Shown here in pieces: positions 44,173 to 56,063 of a DNA stretch of 64,000 nucleotides. Every line of letters starts with the position of its first letter. The stretch's first letter is position 1. Both the position numbers and the translations under genes were made by a program. Location of the stretch: the NCBI RefSeq assembly GCF_017498525.1, contig NZ_CP071796.1, forward strand, positions 3,162,001-3,226,000. The letters are read 5' to 3'. Below the pieces are notes generated by a model that ran no database searches, was not told where the DNA came from, and worked only from the letters and a program-made list of their open reading frames with translations. The stretch comes from Ottowia testudinis. Lineage in GTDB: Bacteria; Pseudomonadota; Gammaproteobacteria; Burkholderiales; Burkholderiaceae_C.

Positions 44173-44205
44173 AAAGAGACACGGTCACTCGTGTCTCTTT
44201 TTTTA
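44173..44205 (+). terminator. Bidirectional intrinsic terminator between comEA-like gene and the oxoprolinase
   Basis: AAAGAGACAC and GTGTCTCTTT form a 10-base-pair stem around eight bases, followed by TTTTA on the plus strand and, on the minus strand, by TTTTTC. It can end both convergent transcripts. Confidence 0.88.
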
Positions 44206-44232
44206 TTTTGATAGCAGTCCGCGCTTGTCTGG
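44206..44232 (+). repeat. Partial copy of the dispersed repeat
   Basis: TTTTGATAGCAGTCCGCGCT followed by TGTCTGGC resembles the first half of the dispersed repeat (TTGATAGCTxCTCGCGCTTG). The second palindromic arm is lost. It lies directly behind the terminator. Confidence 0.5.
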
Positions 44233-44268
44233 CTTACGCCCATGGCTTATTGGGCCACAGGCGCCATC

Positions 44269-47955
<3,687 letters not shown>

Positions 47956-47977
47956 GGCGTTTCCAATGATCTAGATA

Positions 47978-48034
47978 AAATCGGGCTCTGGCGCTTGCTG
48001 GACAAGCGCAAGTAGCTATTGAATTAGAAGCAAC
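47978..48034 (-). repeat. Dispersed palindromic repeat between marR and the oxoprolinase gene
   Basis: On the minus strand the copy reads AATAGCTACTTGCGCTTGTC followed by CAGCAAGCGCCAGAGCCCGA. The stem GCGCTTG / CAAGCGC has seven perfect pairs around TCCAG. It fills nearly the whole gap between the two genes. Confidence 0.75.
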
Positions 48035-48035
48035 G

Positions 48036-48569
48036 TCAAAGCGAAGTGGCCGCGCGCGCCGCCTGGTCGTACAGCCCTGACATGGTGCGCAGCAGGCGCG
48101 CCAACTCGCCCAGCTCGGGGTTGACCTGCGGATCGAGGTTGTCGACCAGGCAGGCTTCGCGCACCTCGCGGTAGCGCCGCACGGCGGCCTCGCCCGCGTC
48201 GGTGGGCAGGTAAAACACATCCTTGCCTTGCTTGTCGGTGCACAGCAGGCCGGCGGCCACCAGCTTTTTCAGCGCATAGGCGACGACGTGCGTGTCTTCG
48301 TAGTTCAGCACGAAGCAGATGTCGGCCAGCTTCTTGTGGCGCGCGCGGTGGTTGACGTGGTGCAGCACCAGCACGTCGGTCACCGTCAGGTCGGGCACGC
48401 CCGCGGCGGCCATGCAGCGCACCATCCAGCGGCTGAAGGCGTTCCACGCCACGATCATGCCGAACTCGAACTCCGACGCCTCCACGCTGCGTGGCGATAC
48501 CAGGTGGGACGACGACACAATGCCTTCGGCATGCGATTTGTCGGCACGGGAAGCGGGTTTAACAGCCAT
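48036..48569 (-). CDS. MarR-family transcriptional regulator (winged helix)
   Basis: A protein of 177 residues. The winged-helix core lies at ~60-135 (TVTDVLVLHHVNHRARHKKL, ADICFVLNYEDTHVVAYALK, KLVAAGLLCTDKQGKDVFYL). It is divergent from the TRAP operon and co-directional with the oxoprolinase gene, so it probably controls one or both in response to the transported compound. The N-terminal 30 residues are variable. Confidence 0.82.
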   Translation of the reverse strand: MAVKPASRADKSHAEGIVSSSHLVSPRSVEASEFEFGMIVAWNAFSRWMVRCMAAAGVPDLTVTDVLVLHHVNHRARHKKLADICFVLNYEDTHVVAYALKKLVAAGLLCTDKQGKDVFYLPTDAGEAAVRRYREVREACLVDNLDPQVNPELGELARLLRTMSGLYDQAARAATSL

Positions 48570-48610
48570 CAGGGTATTCCCGAATTACTGGATGATTTGA
48601 CGATAATTTG

Positions 48611-48640
48611 TTGACACTTTATCCAATCGATCCCTAGACT
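48611..48640 (+). promoter_or_regulatory. Candidate promoter of the TRAP operon
   Basis: A perfect -35 box TTGACA (48611-48616) is followed after 18 bases by TAGACT (48635-48640). Around it lie half-sites TGGAT (48590-48594) and ATCCA (48621-48625), which could bind the divergent MarR-type regulator. It lies 115 bases before the first TRAP gene. Confidence 0.5.
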
Positions 48641-48755
48641 TCAAGCGCTTCGGGGTGCGCCTGACCGCATCGGTTCTGGTTTTCACCCTTCGCCCACGCT
48701 GCGGGCGCACCCTATGCTCGCACCTCGGTCCATCATTTTTCTCAAGGAGTCTTCC

Positions 48756-49736
48756 ATGACGTTGACCCGACGCCGCATCGCCGCCGTGGCCGGCGCACTC
48801 GTGTGCGGCCTGGCCACCACCGCCCACGCGCAGACGAAGTGGGATCTGCCCAGCGCCTACCCGGGCAGCAACTTCCACACCGAGAACCTGGCGCAGTTCG
48901 CCAAGGATGTGGATGCCGCCACCGGCGGCAAGCTCAAGATTCAGGTGCACGACAACGCCTCGCTGTTCAAGGCGCCCGAGATCAAGCGCGCCGTGCAGGG
49001 CGGCCAGGCGCAGGCCGGCGAGTTCTTGATGGTGAACTTCCAGAACGAATGGCCGCTGTGGGGGCTGGACGGCCTGCCCTTCCTGGCCACCAGCTACGCC
49101 GATTCGTTCAAGCTCTACCAGGCCAGCAAGGCCGCCGTGCAGAAGAAGCTGGGCGAGCAAGGCATGATGCTGCTGTACGCAGTCGCCTGGCCGCCGCAGG
49201 GCATCTTCAGCAAGAAACAGGTCAACGCCGCCGCCGACATGAAAGGCGTCAAGTGGCGCGCCTACAGCCCCGCCACCGCGCGCATCGGCGAACTGGTGGG
49301 CGCACAGCCCGTCACCGTGCAGCAGGCCGAGTTGTCGCAGGCCATGGCCACCGGCGTGGTGGAAAGCTACATGAGCAGCGGCTCCACCGGCTACGACACC
49401 AAGACCTACGAGCACCTGAAGTTCTTTGCCGATACGCAGGCCTGGCTGCCCAAGAACGCCGTGGTGGCCAACAAGAAGGCCTTCGACGCGCTCGACAAGG
49501 CGACGCAGGACGGCCTGCTGAAAGCCGCCGCCGAGGCCGAAAAGCGCGGCTGGGCCACCAGCGAGAAGAAGACCGGCGAATACCTTGACCTTCTGAAGAA
49601 AAACGGCATGACGGTGTACGCGCCGTCGGCCCAGTTGAAGGGTGACATGCAGAAGGTGGGCGAGACCATGCTGAAGGAATGGCTGGACAAGTCCGGCCCC
49701 GAGGGCAAGGCGGTCGTCGACGCGTATAGGAAGTAG
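48756..49736 (+). CDS. TRAP transporter, periplasmic solute-binding subunit
   Basis: A DctP-type protein of 326 residues that captures a carboxylate-type substrate in the periplasm. The signal peptide (RRRIAAVAGALVCGLATTAH) ends in AHAQ. The mature part carries the family motifs WDLPSAYPGSNFHTENLAQF, the binding region KGVKWRAYSPATARIGELVG, and LSQAMATGVVES. I chose the ATG at 48756, with AAGGAG 8 bases upstream. The substrate cannot be read from the sequence; the oxoprolinase next door suggests 5-oxoproline or a related compound. Confidence 0.88.
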   Translation: MTLTRRRIAAVAGALVCGLATTAHAQTKWDLPSAYPGSNFHTENLAQFAKDVDAATGGKLKIQVHDNASLFKAPEIKRAVQGGQAQAGEFLMVNFQNEWPLWGLDGLPFLATSYADSFKLYQASKAAVQKKLGEQGMMLLYAVAWPPQGIFSKKQVNAAADMKGVKWRAYSPATARIGELVGAQPVTVQQAELSQAMATGVVESYMSSGSTGYDTKTYEHLKFFADTQAWLPKNAVVANKKAFDALDKATQDGLLKAAAEAEKRGWATSEKKTGEYLDLLKKNGMTVYAPSAQLKGDMQKVGETMLKEWLDKSGPEGKAVVDAYRK

Positions 49737-49886
49737 GTCTCCCACTGAGGCGCTCACGCGCCTTCCCCCTCTCCGATGGGAGGGGGACAACACCGATGTC
49801 CGGTACAAGCCCGGACATGGCGTTCGCTGGTATGGCCTGCTCCGCGGCCATCTGAGCTTGTGACCTTAGTCGGACTTTCGCTCAAC
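49737..49886. repeat. Gap with two hairpins inside the TRAP operon
   Basis: ATGTCCGG (49797-49804) and CCGGACAT (49811-49818) form a perfect stem around six bases. A second, G/C-rich hairpin lies just upstream around CCTCTCCGATGGGAGG. Similar GC-rich non-coding blocks lie at 41.6 and 62.2 kb. In an operon such structures may stabilise the upstream mRNA, so that more binding protein than membrane protein is made. Confidence 0.55.
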
Positions 49887-50402
49887 ATGCGCCGATTCCT
49901 CGACTTTCTCTACGACGCCGCTGCATGGCTGGCCGCCTTGGCCATGATCGGCGTGCTGGTAATGGTGCTGGCCTCTATCCTGGGCCGGCTACTGGGCTTC
50001 CATCTGCCCGGCACCGACGCCTACGCCGGCTACAGCATGGCCGCCGCGGGCTTTCTGGCGCTCGCGCACACGCTGAAAAAGGGCGAGCACATCCGCGTCA
50101 CCCTGCTCATCGGACGCTTGCAGGGCGGCGCGCGGCGCGCGCTGGAGCTGTGGTCGCTCAGTGTGGCCGTGGTGCTGGCAGGGCTGTTTGCCTACTACGC
50201 CGTGCGGCTGGTGTGGCAATCGCACGAGTTCAACGACATGTCGACCTCGAACGACGCCACGCCGCTGTGGATTCCGCAGCTGTCGATGGCGGTGGGCGCC
50301 GTGATCCTATTGATCGCCTTCATCGACGAATGGGTGCTGGAGCTGCTGGGCCGGCGCAGCCACGAAGGGCACGGCGACGGGGAGGCTCTGCACAATGAGT
50401 GA
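49887..50402 (+). CDS. TRAP transporter, small membrane subunit (DctQ type)
   Basis: A protein of 171 residues with four membrane segments (ex. AAAWLAALAMIGVLVMVLAS, YSMAAAGFLALAHTLKKGEH, LSVAVVLAGLFAYYAVRLVW and MAVGAVILLIAFIDEW). The pattern with G-E-H-I-R-V after the second segment is typical of DctQ. I chose the ATG at 49887. It overlaps the large subunit gene by eight bases. Confidence 0.88.
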   Translation: MRRFLDFLYDAAAWLAALAMIGVLVMVLASILGRLLGFHLPGTDAYAGYSMAAAGFLALAHTLKKGEHIRVTLLIGRLQGGARRALELWSLSVAVVLAGLFAYYAVRLVWQSHEFNDMSTSNDATPLWIPQLSMAVGAVILLIAFIDEWVLELLGRRSHEGHGDGEALHNE

Positions 50403-51690
50403 CTTCGGCATCACCTTCTTGCTCATCCTGGCGCTGTTCGCGCTGCTGGGCAGCGGCGTGTGGATTGGCCTGACGCTCACGGGCGTGGCATGGATCGGCA
50501 TGCAGCTGTTCTCGGCACGGCCAGCGGGCGATGCCATGGCGGTTACCATCTGGGGCTCGGCTTCGTCGTGGACGCTCACGGCCCTGCCGCTGTTCGTGTG
50601 GATGGGCGAGATTCTGTTCAGAACCAAACTCAGCGAAAGCATGTTCCGCGGCCTGGCGCCGTGGGTGACCTGGCTGCCCGGCAGGCTGCTGCACACCAAC
50701 GTCATCGGCTGCGCCATCTTCGCCGCCGTGTCGGGCTCGTCGGCCGCCACCTGCGCCACCATCGGCAAGATGAGCCTGCCCGAGCTGGGCAAGCGCGGCT
50801 ACCCGGAAGGCATCACGATCGGCTCGCTGGCGGGCGCGGGCACGCTGGGTCTGTTGATTCCGCCCTCGATCATCATGATCGTGTACGGCGTGGCGGCCGA
50901 TGTGTCCATCGCCAAGCTATTCATCGCCGGCGTGCTGCCGGGCATTCTGCTGGCGGCGCTGTTCTCGGGCTATCTTGTGGTGTGGGCGCTGATGAACCCC
51001 GGCAAGGTGCCGCGCCCCGACCGCGTGATGAGCTTGGGCGAGAAACTGCACGAGTCGCGCCACCTGATCCCCGTGGTGCTGCTAATCGCTGCCGTGCTCG
51101 GCTCCATCTACAGCGGCGTGGCCACCGCCACCGAAGCCGCTGCCGTGGGCGTGGTCGGCTCGCTGCTGCTGTCGCTGGTGCAGGGCAGCCTGAGCTGGAA
51201 CACCTTCAAGACCTCGCTGATGGGCGCCACGCGCCTGTATTGCATGATCGCGCTCATCCTGGCCGGCGCGGCGTTTCTGACCCTGGCCATGGGCTACATC
51301 GGCCTGCCGCGCCACCTGGCCGAATACATCAGCAGTCTGGGCCTGAGCCCCTTCATGCTCATCATCGCGCTGGCCGTGTTCTACATCGTGCTGGGCTGCT
51401 TTCTGGACGGCATCTCCATGGTGGTGCTGACCATGGGCGTGCTGCTGCCCACGGTGCAGGCGGCCGGCATTGACCTGATTTGGTTCGGCATCTTCGTGGT
51501 GGTGGTGGTCGAGATGGCGCAAATCACGCCACCGGTGGGCTTCAACCTGTTCGTGCTGCAAGGCATGACCAAAAAAGACATCACCTACATCGCCCGGGTG
51601 ACGATGCCGTTCTTCTTTTTGATGTGCGCGATGGTGCTGCTGCTGTGGTTCTTCCCCGGCATCGCCACCTGGATGCCCAGGCATATGTAG
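50395..51690 (+). CDS. TRAP transporter, large permease subunit (DctM type)
   Basis: A protein of 431 residues with about 12 membrane segments. It forms the sodium-driven transport channel. Family motifs include AAVSGSSAATCATIGKMSLP, GSLAGAGTLGLLIPPSIIMI and CFLDGISMVVLTMGVLLPTV. It is the last gene of the operon. A long imperfect inverted repeat follows. Confidence 0.92.
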   Translation: MSDFGITFLLILALFALLGSGVWIGLTLTGVAWIGMQLFSARPAGDAMAVTIWGSASSWTLTALPLFVWMGEILFRTKLSESMFRGLAPWVTWLPGRLLHTNVIGCAIFAAVSGSSAATCATIGKMSLPELGKRGYPEGITIGSLAGAGTLGLLIPPSIIMIVYGVAADVSIAKLFIAGVLPGILLAALFSGYLVVWALMNPGKVPRPDRVMSLGEKLHESRHLIPVVLLIAAVLGSIYSGVATATEAAAVGVVGSLLLSLVQGSLSWNTFKTSLMGATRLYCMIALILAGAAFLTLAMGYIGLPRHLAEYISSLGLSPFMLIIALAVFYIVLGCFLDGISMVVLTMGVLLPTVQAAGIDLIWFGIFVVVVVEMAQITPPVGFNLFVLQGMTKKDITYIARVTMPFFFLMCAMVLLLWFFPGIATWMPRHM

Positions 51691-51708
51691 GGCGTTGCAC
51701 AAACAGCC

Positions 51709-51813
51709 AGACGCGAACGACGCAAAGATGACGCGAAGAACGCGAAAAAACATTTTTTGGCTGTTCTTTTGCGTCCTTTGCGAATCCTTTGCGTCCTTCG
51801 CGTCCGGTTTTTT
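51709..51813 (+). repeat. Long imperfect inverted repeat behind the TRAP operon
   Basis: The left arm has repeated GACGCRAA units (AGACGCGAACGACGCAAAGA, TGACGCGAAGAACGCGAAAA) and the right arm the complementary series (TTCTTTTGCGTCCTTTGCG, CCTTTGCGTCCTTCGCGTCC), ending in GGTTTTTTG. The two arms, about 40 bases each, can fold into one long stem, and the T-run may make it a terminator. The iterated 8-10-base units suggest growth by slippage. Confidence 0.65.
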
Positions 51814-51888
51814 GAGCTTGCCCTTTGACCGATATGATTCTGACCAGGCCCGCACGATGCGGGCCTGATTCATTGGAAAGCCAAGTTT

Positions 51889-52893
51889 GTGTTCAAGAAT
51901 TTGATGCTGTACCGCCTGGGCCCCGAGTGGCCCGCCTCGGCGGCGCAATGGGAAGAGGCGCTGGCCACCGAGCCGTTTGTGGAATGCAGCGCCACGCAAC
52001 AAAAATCCACTGGCTGGGTGCCCCCGCGCGGGCAAGAGCACGGCGCACTGGTGGAAACGGTAGACGGGCAGTGGATCGCCCGCTTTGCTATCGAAACCAA
52101 AGCTGTTCCCGCAGACGCGGTGCGCGCAAGGACGCAAAAAGCCGTTGAAGAAATCGAGAAGACCACCGGCCGCAAGCCCGGCAAGAAAGAGCTGCGCGAC
52201 CTGAAGGACGACGCCCTGATCGCCCTGCTGCCGCAAGCCTTTCCGCGCCGCAGCCAGGTCACCGTGTGGATCGACCCGAGCGCCCGCCTGCTGGTGCTCG
52301 ATGCCGGCGCGCAAGGCAAGGCCGACGAAGTCATCACCAGCCTGGTGCGCGTGGCCGGCAAGGGCTTTGCCGTCGGCCTGCTGCAAACCCAGCGCTCGCC
52401 GCAAGCGGCCATGGCGGCCTGGCTGGCGGCCGAATCGGCGGACGAAATGCCGGGCGCCCTTCACGTCGAGCGCGAGTGCGAACTCAAAGGCAGCGGCGAC
52501 GAGCCCGCCGTCGTCAAGTTCACGCGCCACGACCTGGCCACCGACGAAGTGCGCCAGCACATCAAGGAAGGCAAGCTGCCCACCAAGCTGGCGCTGGGCT
52601 GGCAAGGGCGCGTCGGCTTCATGCTCACGCAGGCCTTGCAGCTGAAAAAAATCGCCTTTCAGGAAGGCGTGTTCGAAGAAGGCGCTGCCGCCAAGGGCGA
52701 CGACCGCTTCGACGCCGACGTGGCCCTGTCCACGGGCGAATTGAGCGGGCTGATCAACGACTTGATCGACGCGCTGGGCGGCGAAGTCGAGGCCACCGCG
52801 GTGACCGACCAGGCGCCCGCAGCGCCGCCCCCGGCCAAGCCCGCCGCGCCCCACCCAGCCACCGCCGCCGACGACGACGGGCCGCCCTTTTAG
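51889..52893 (+). CDS. rdgC: Recombination-associated protein RdgC
   Basis: A ring-shaped DNA-binding protein of 334 residues that restrains RecA-dependent recombination. The start MFKNLMLYRLGPEWPASAAQ is typical; the GTG at 51889 has GGAAAG upstream. Further landmarks are TGWVPPRGQEHGALVE, GRKPGKKELRDLKDDALIAL and VTVWIDPSARLLVLDAGAQ. The C-terminus has an Ala/Pro tail ending in an acidic DDDGPPF. A hairpin AGGCCCGC / GCGGGCCT (51846-51865) lies in its leader. Confidence 0.95.
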   Translation: MFKNLMLYRLGPEWPASAAQWEEALATEPFVECSATQQKSTGWVPPRGQEHGALVETVDGQWIARFAIETKAVPADAVRARTQKAVEEIEKTTGRKPGKKELRDLKDDALIALLPQAFPRRSQVTVWIDPSARLLVLDAGAQGKADEVITSLVRVAGKGFAVGLLQTQRSPQAAMAAWLAAESADEMPGALHVERECELKGSGDEPAVVKFTRHDLATDEVRQHIKEGKLPTKLALGWQGRVGFMLTQALQLKKIAFQEGVFEEGAAAKGDDRFDADVALSTGELSGLINDLIDALGGEVEATAVTDQAPAAPPPAKPAAPHPATAADDDGPPF

Positions 52894-52915
52894 CCTCTTC
52901 TGACTGCTGCGCGCC

Positions 52916-53296
52916 ATGCACGCCGTGCTCGCTATCTGCCTGGGCGCCTGTGCCGGCGCGCTGCTGCGCTGGCAGCTTGGCCTGGCGCTGAACCACACCG
53001 GCGCCTGGCTGCCCTGGGGCACGCTGGCGGCCAACCTGATCGGCGGCTATCTGGTCGGCGTGGCGGTGGCCGTGTTTCAGCACCACCCCAACATCGACCC
53101 GATGTGGCGCCTGCTGCTGGTCACCGGTTTTCTGGGCGCGTTGACCACGTTCTCGTCCTTCAGCGCCGAAGTGGTCGACATGCTGATGGCCGGGCGCTAC
53201 GCCCCCGCGCTGGGCACGGCGGCGCTGCATTTGCTGGGTTCGTTGGCGTTGACGGTGGTGGGCATCAAGACCGTCACATGGTGGCTAGCGCCGTAG
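52916..53296 (+). CDS. crcB: Fluoride ion exporter
   Basis: A membrane protein of 126 residues with four membrane segments, acting as a dimer to export fluoride. It has the GACAGALLRWQLGL start, the NLIGGYLVGV motif and the signature GFLGALTTFSSFSAEVV with the phenylalanine box. It lies 22 bases behind rdgC. No fluoride riboswitch is visible in front of it. Confidence 0.93.
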   Translation: MHAVLAICLGACAGALLRWQLGLALNHTGAWLPWGTLAANLIGGYLVGVAVAVFQHHPNIDPMWRLLLVTGFLGALTTFSSFSAEVVDMLMAGRYAPALGTAALHLLGSLALTVVGIKTVTWWLAP

Positions 53297-53515
53297 CTGC
53301 GCAGTTGCCTGGCGCGAATCGACGCGCACGTCACCGTCAGGCGCCGGCACGCTGACGCGCGTTAAGACTGCCCTCATTCGGGCTTTCCAGACTCACGGCA
53401 TGAACAACCCAACCGCTGGTCTCATGCCATCCGCTGCCACACCCACTTGCCGCGCCCTGCCCTCGGCGCGCCCCTTGCACCACGCCGCCCGCTGGCTCGA
53501 CGTGAGGAGCGCGCA

Positions 53516-54784
53516 ATGACTTCCATCGGCTCTCTGCTGGCCACACTGGCCGTTCTGGCCGCCGCGGCGCTGGGCCTACAAACCTATGCGCCCTACGGCA
53601 CCACCACCGCCGTGGGCATTGCCCTGGGGGCGGCGTCCATCGCGGCCATGGGCGTTGTGCTGATCCTGGCGGCGCGCCCGCCGCTCATCGAGCGCTTGTT
53701 CGGCGGGCTTGACCGCATGTATGGCGTGCACAAATGGCTGGGCATTGCGGCCTTGGCGCTGATGATCGGCCACAACACGATCGAGCCCGATCTGGAAGGC
53801 GTGGTGCGCGAAACCCGGGCGGGCGAATTCGCCGCCGACGTGGGCGAGATCGCGCTCAACGGCTTCATCGGCCTGCTGCTCGTCAGCTGGATCAAGCGCA
53901 TCCCCTTCACCCGGCTGGAGCTGCCCTGGCCCATCTGGCGCTTCAGCCACCGCTTCACCGGCCTGCTGTTCGCCGTGGCCGCATTCCACCAGCTGGCCAT
54001 CGACCAGCCCGCGGGCATCAACCCCGCGCTCGGCTTGTACCTGAACGCCCTCAGCCTGGCGGGGCTGGCGGCCTGGCTGTACACGCAATTCGTCGCGCCT
54101 TTTCTGCGCCCGCGCCGCTTTGTGCTCGACCGCATCGACCGCCACGGCGCCGTGACCGAGCTCACGCTGCGCCCCGAAGGCCGACCGCTGCGCTGGCAGG
54201 CCGGGCAGTTCGCCTTCGTGTCCCCGACCGGCGCGGGCATGGCCGAGCCGCACCCCTTCACCATCGCCAGCGCCCCGGCCGCGGACGGCAGCCTGCGCTT
54301 CGGCATCAAGGCGCTGGGCGGCTGGACTAAGCGCTTGCCCGAGCGCCTGGCGCCGGGCCAGCGCGTGCGCGTCGATGGCCCGTACGGGCGCTTCGTTTTC
54401 CGCAAGCGAGTGCAGTGCCAAGTCTGGCTGGCCGGCGGCATCGGCATCACGCCCTTTCTGGCCTGGGCCGAGGCATTGACCAACGCTGACCGGCAAGACA
54501 TTGCACTGATCTGGGCCGTGACCACGCGCGACGAAGCCTTTGCCGCCGACCGGCTGGCGGCCATCGCGGCGCGCCATCCTGGGTTGACGGTGCATGTCGT
54601 CGCGAGCCGCGAAGACGGCCGCTTGACGGCCGAGCGCCTGACCGGCCTGGTGCCCTTTGCGCTGCGTGACTCGGAGCTGTTCTATTGCGGCCCCACCGGC
54701 CTGCGCGATGCCGTCGTGTCGGGGCTGAAGGCCATGGGACAAAAGCCCCGGCGCGTCCATTCAGAGGCTTTTGAGCTGCGCTGA
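53516..54784 (+). CDS. Ferric-reductase-like flavoprotein
   Basis: A protein of 422 residues. The N-terminal half has about six membrane segments with a ferric-reductase-like haem pattern (GVHKWLGIAALALMIGHNTI and WRFSHRFTGLLFAVAAFHQL, His at 14-residue intervals). The C-terminal half is an FAD/NAD(P)H oxidoreductase: HPFTIASAP, GPYGRFVF, and CQVWLAGGIGITPFLAWAEA, then FYCGPTGLRDAV. It may move electrons from NAD(P)H across the membrane to ferric iron or another acceptor. I chose the ATG at 53516, with GAGGAG upstream. A small acidic-tailed peptide gene follows after 29 bases. Confidence 0.85.
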   Translation: MTSIGSLLATLAVLAAAALGLQTYAPYGTTTAVGIALGAASIAAMGVVLILAARPPLIERLFGGLDRMYGVHKWLGIAALALMIGHNTIEPDLEGVVRETRAGEFAADVGEIALNGFIGLLLVSWIKRIPFTRLELPWPIWRFSHRFTGLLFAVAAFHQLAIDQPAGINPALGLYLNALSLAGLAAWLYTQFVAPFLRPRRFVLDRIDRHGAVTELTLRPEGRPLRWQAGQFAFVSPTGAGMAEPHPFTIASAPAADGSLRFGIKALGGWTKRLPERLAPGQRVRVDGPYGRFVFRKRVQCQVWLAGGIGITPFLAWAEALTNADRQDIALIWAVTTRDEAFAADRLAAIAARHPGLTVHVVASREDGRLTAERLTGLVPFALRDSELFYCGPTGLRDAVVSGLKAMGQKPRRVHSEAFELR

Positions 54785-54813
54785 CCCCACTATTTTCAGC
54801 AGGAGTTGCCCCA

Positions 54814-55014
54814 ATGAAATCAACGCTTGTCATCTTGATGGCCACCATCGCGCTTGCCGTGGTGCTGGGCCCGCCGACATGGGACGTGACCAGCGCCGCG
54901 TCGAATGCCGACGCGGGCGCGTCTGCCACCAACGAAGACGCCAACGGGAAAACCGCTTTTGCAGCAGGCCGCAAAGACCGCAAAAGTAAAAAAGACGATG
55001 ACGACGACGATTGA
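54814..55014 (+). CDS. Small secreted peptide with Asp tail, unknown
   Basis: A peptide of 66 residues. Signal-peptide-like N-terminus (MKSTLVILMATIALAVVLGP), a short Ala/Asn/Asp linker, a basic patch (AGRKDRKSKK) and six aspartates at the end. AGGAG at 54801-54805 gives a good ribosome site. It reads directly after the ferric-reductase-like gene and before a terminator, so both form an operon. The Asp tail suggests metal or protein contact; nothing further can be read. Confidence 0.65.
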   Translation: MKSTLVILMATIALAVVLGPPTWDVTSAASNADAGASATNEDANGKTAFAAGRKDRKSKKDDDDDD

Positions 55015-55056
55015 TGCCTGAAAGGCTGCGGCGACGCGCCGGCCGTCATCAAGCTG

Positions 55057-55090
55057 AATCGGCACGATCTCGTGCCGATTTTATTTTTAT
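55057..55090 (+). terminator. Intrinsic terminator of the ferric-reductase operon
   Basis: AATCGGCACG and CGTGCCGATT form a perfect 10-base-pair stem around ATCT, followed by TTATTTTTAT. The T-rich tail merges with the start of a dispersed-repeat copy. Confidence 0.85.
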
Positions 55091-55126
55091 AGCAATACGC
55101 GCTTTATCCATGTGGACAAGCGGCGG
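55084..55126 (+). repeat. Dispersed palindromic repeat behind the terminator
   Basis: The copy reads TTTTTATAGCAATACGCGCT followed by TTATCCATGTGGACAAGCGG. The arms GCGCTT / AAGCG are kept, with a longer loop containing its own small hairpin (TCCA / TGGA). It ends four bases before the AraC gene's stop codon. Confidence 0.7.
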
Positions 55127-55129
55127 TTT

Positions 55130-56014
55130 TTACCGATTTCTCGGCGGCGCGACGTCTTCCCAGGCACGAAATATCCAGAACCGCTCGTCCGAACGCATGG
55201 TCTGGAAGACTTTGGCCAGGCGCAACCCGCTCAGCTTTCGGAAGTCGCGACACAAGTGGCTTTGATCGGCGTAGCCATAGGCGGCTGCCAAGTCTGCCCA
55301 AGCCAACAGTCCCGCATCCTGTGCTTGACGCGCATGCACGAACAGCGCTTCGCCCCGATGCAGACGCTGGAGTTGGCGCAAGGTCTGGCCCGTCCACAGC
55401 TTCATGCGCCGCTCGGTCTGCCGAAGGCTTCGGCCACGCCCCGATGCGGCGGCACGCTGCACCAAGGCCTGCATCCAGTCGCCAGCTTCTGAACTGCGCT
55501 GGGCCGCGCCCGCGCGCGCCAACTGCCAACGCGGGTGCAGAAACGCCTCGATCAGTTTCACGCGCTCGGCATCATCGCGCGCCGTCTGGACGGCTTCGGC
55601 CATCGCGCGCCAGTCGCCATCCAACACCTCGTGCAGTGGGCTGTGGCGGTTGGTGTGAGCTTGCAAGTCCAGCCCCGTGAGCGCGCGCACGGCGTCGGGC
55701 AGCAGCATGCAAAGGAAGAAATGCACCGGCCCCGGATTTCGCGTCTCGCTGGGCACGGTCTGCGGCCCCGAAAACATGATCGGCGATGGCGCCGGACCGC
55801 CGATGGCGCAATCGCCCAGCCGGACCATGTGCGTCTGGCCATGCACCGTCCAACTGATGGAGCAGTTGAGCGCGGCCGGGAAAAAATTGTGCCGCTCATG
55901 CGCCTGCAAATCTGCCCCAATGGTGCTGCGCACCACGTAGCCCCGCGCACAGTCGGCCAACTCGGCGTGGGGTTTGATCAACACGGTGCGCGTGTCACGG
56001 GCGGGGGTGTTCAT
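55130..56014 (-). CDS. AraC-family transcriptional regulator
   Basis: A protein of 294 residues. The C-terminal AraC-type HTH domain lies at ~185-285 (SLRQTERRMKLWTGQTLRQL, then AWADLAAAYGYADQSHLCRD, FRKLSGLRLAKVF). The N-terminal ligand-sensing part is not assigned. It is divergent from the DUF4336 gene, from which its start is separated by only ~50 bases, so it probably controls that gene. Confidence 0.87.
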   Translation of the reverse strand: MNTPARDTRTVLIKPHAELADCARGYVVRSTIGADLQAHERHNFFPAALNCSISWTVHGQTHMVRLGDCAIGGPAPSPIMFSGPQTVPSETRNPGPVHFFLCMLLPDAVRALTGLDLQAHTNRHSPLHEVLDGDWRAMAEAVQTARDDAERVKLIEAFLHPRWQLARAGAAQRSSEAGDWMQALVQRAAASGRGRSLRQTERRMKLWTGQTLRQLQRLHRGEALFVHARQAQDAGLLAWADLAAAYGYADQSHLCRDFRKLSGLRLAKVFQTMRSDERFWIFRAWEDVAPPRNR

Positions 56015-56063
56015 GTCGAAAAAGTTCTATACCGCGCAATTTGGCGCACGCATAGTACTGTGC

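Noticed and set aside
53576-54760. Open frame of 394 codons opposite the ferric-reductase-like gene
   Set aside because: Antisense shadow; Gln/Arg/Gly-rich without domain pattern.
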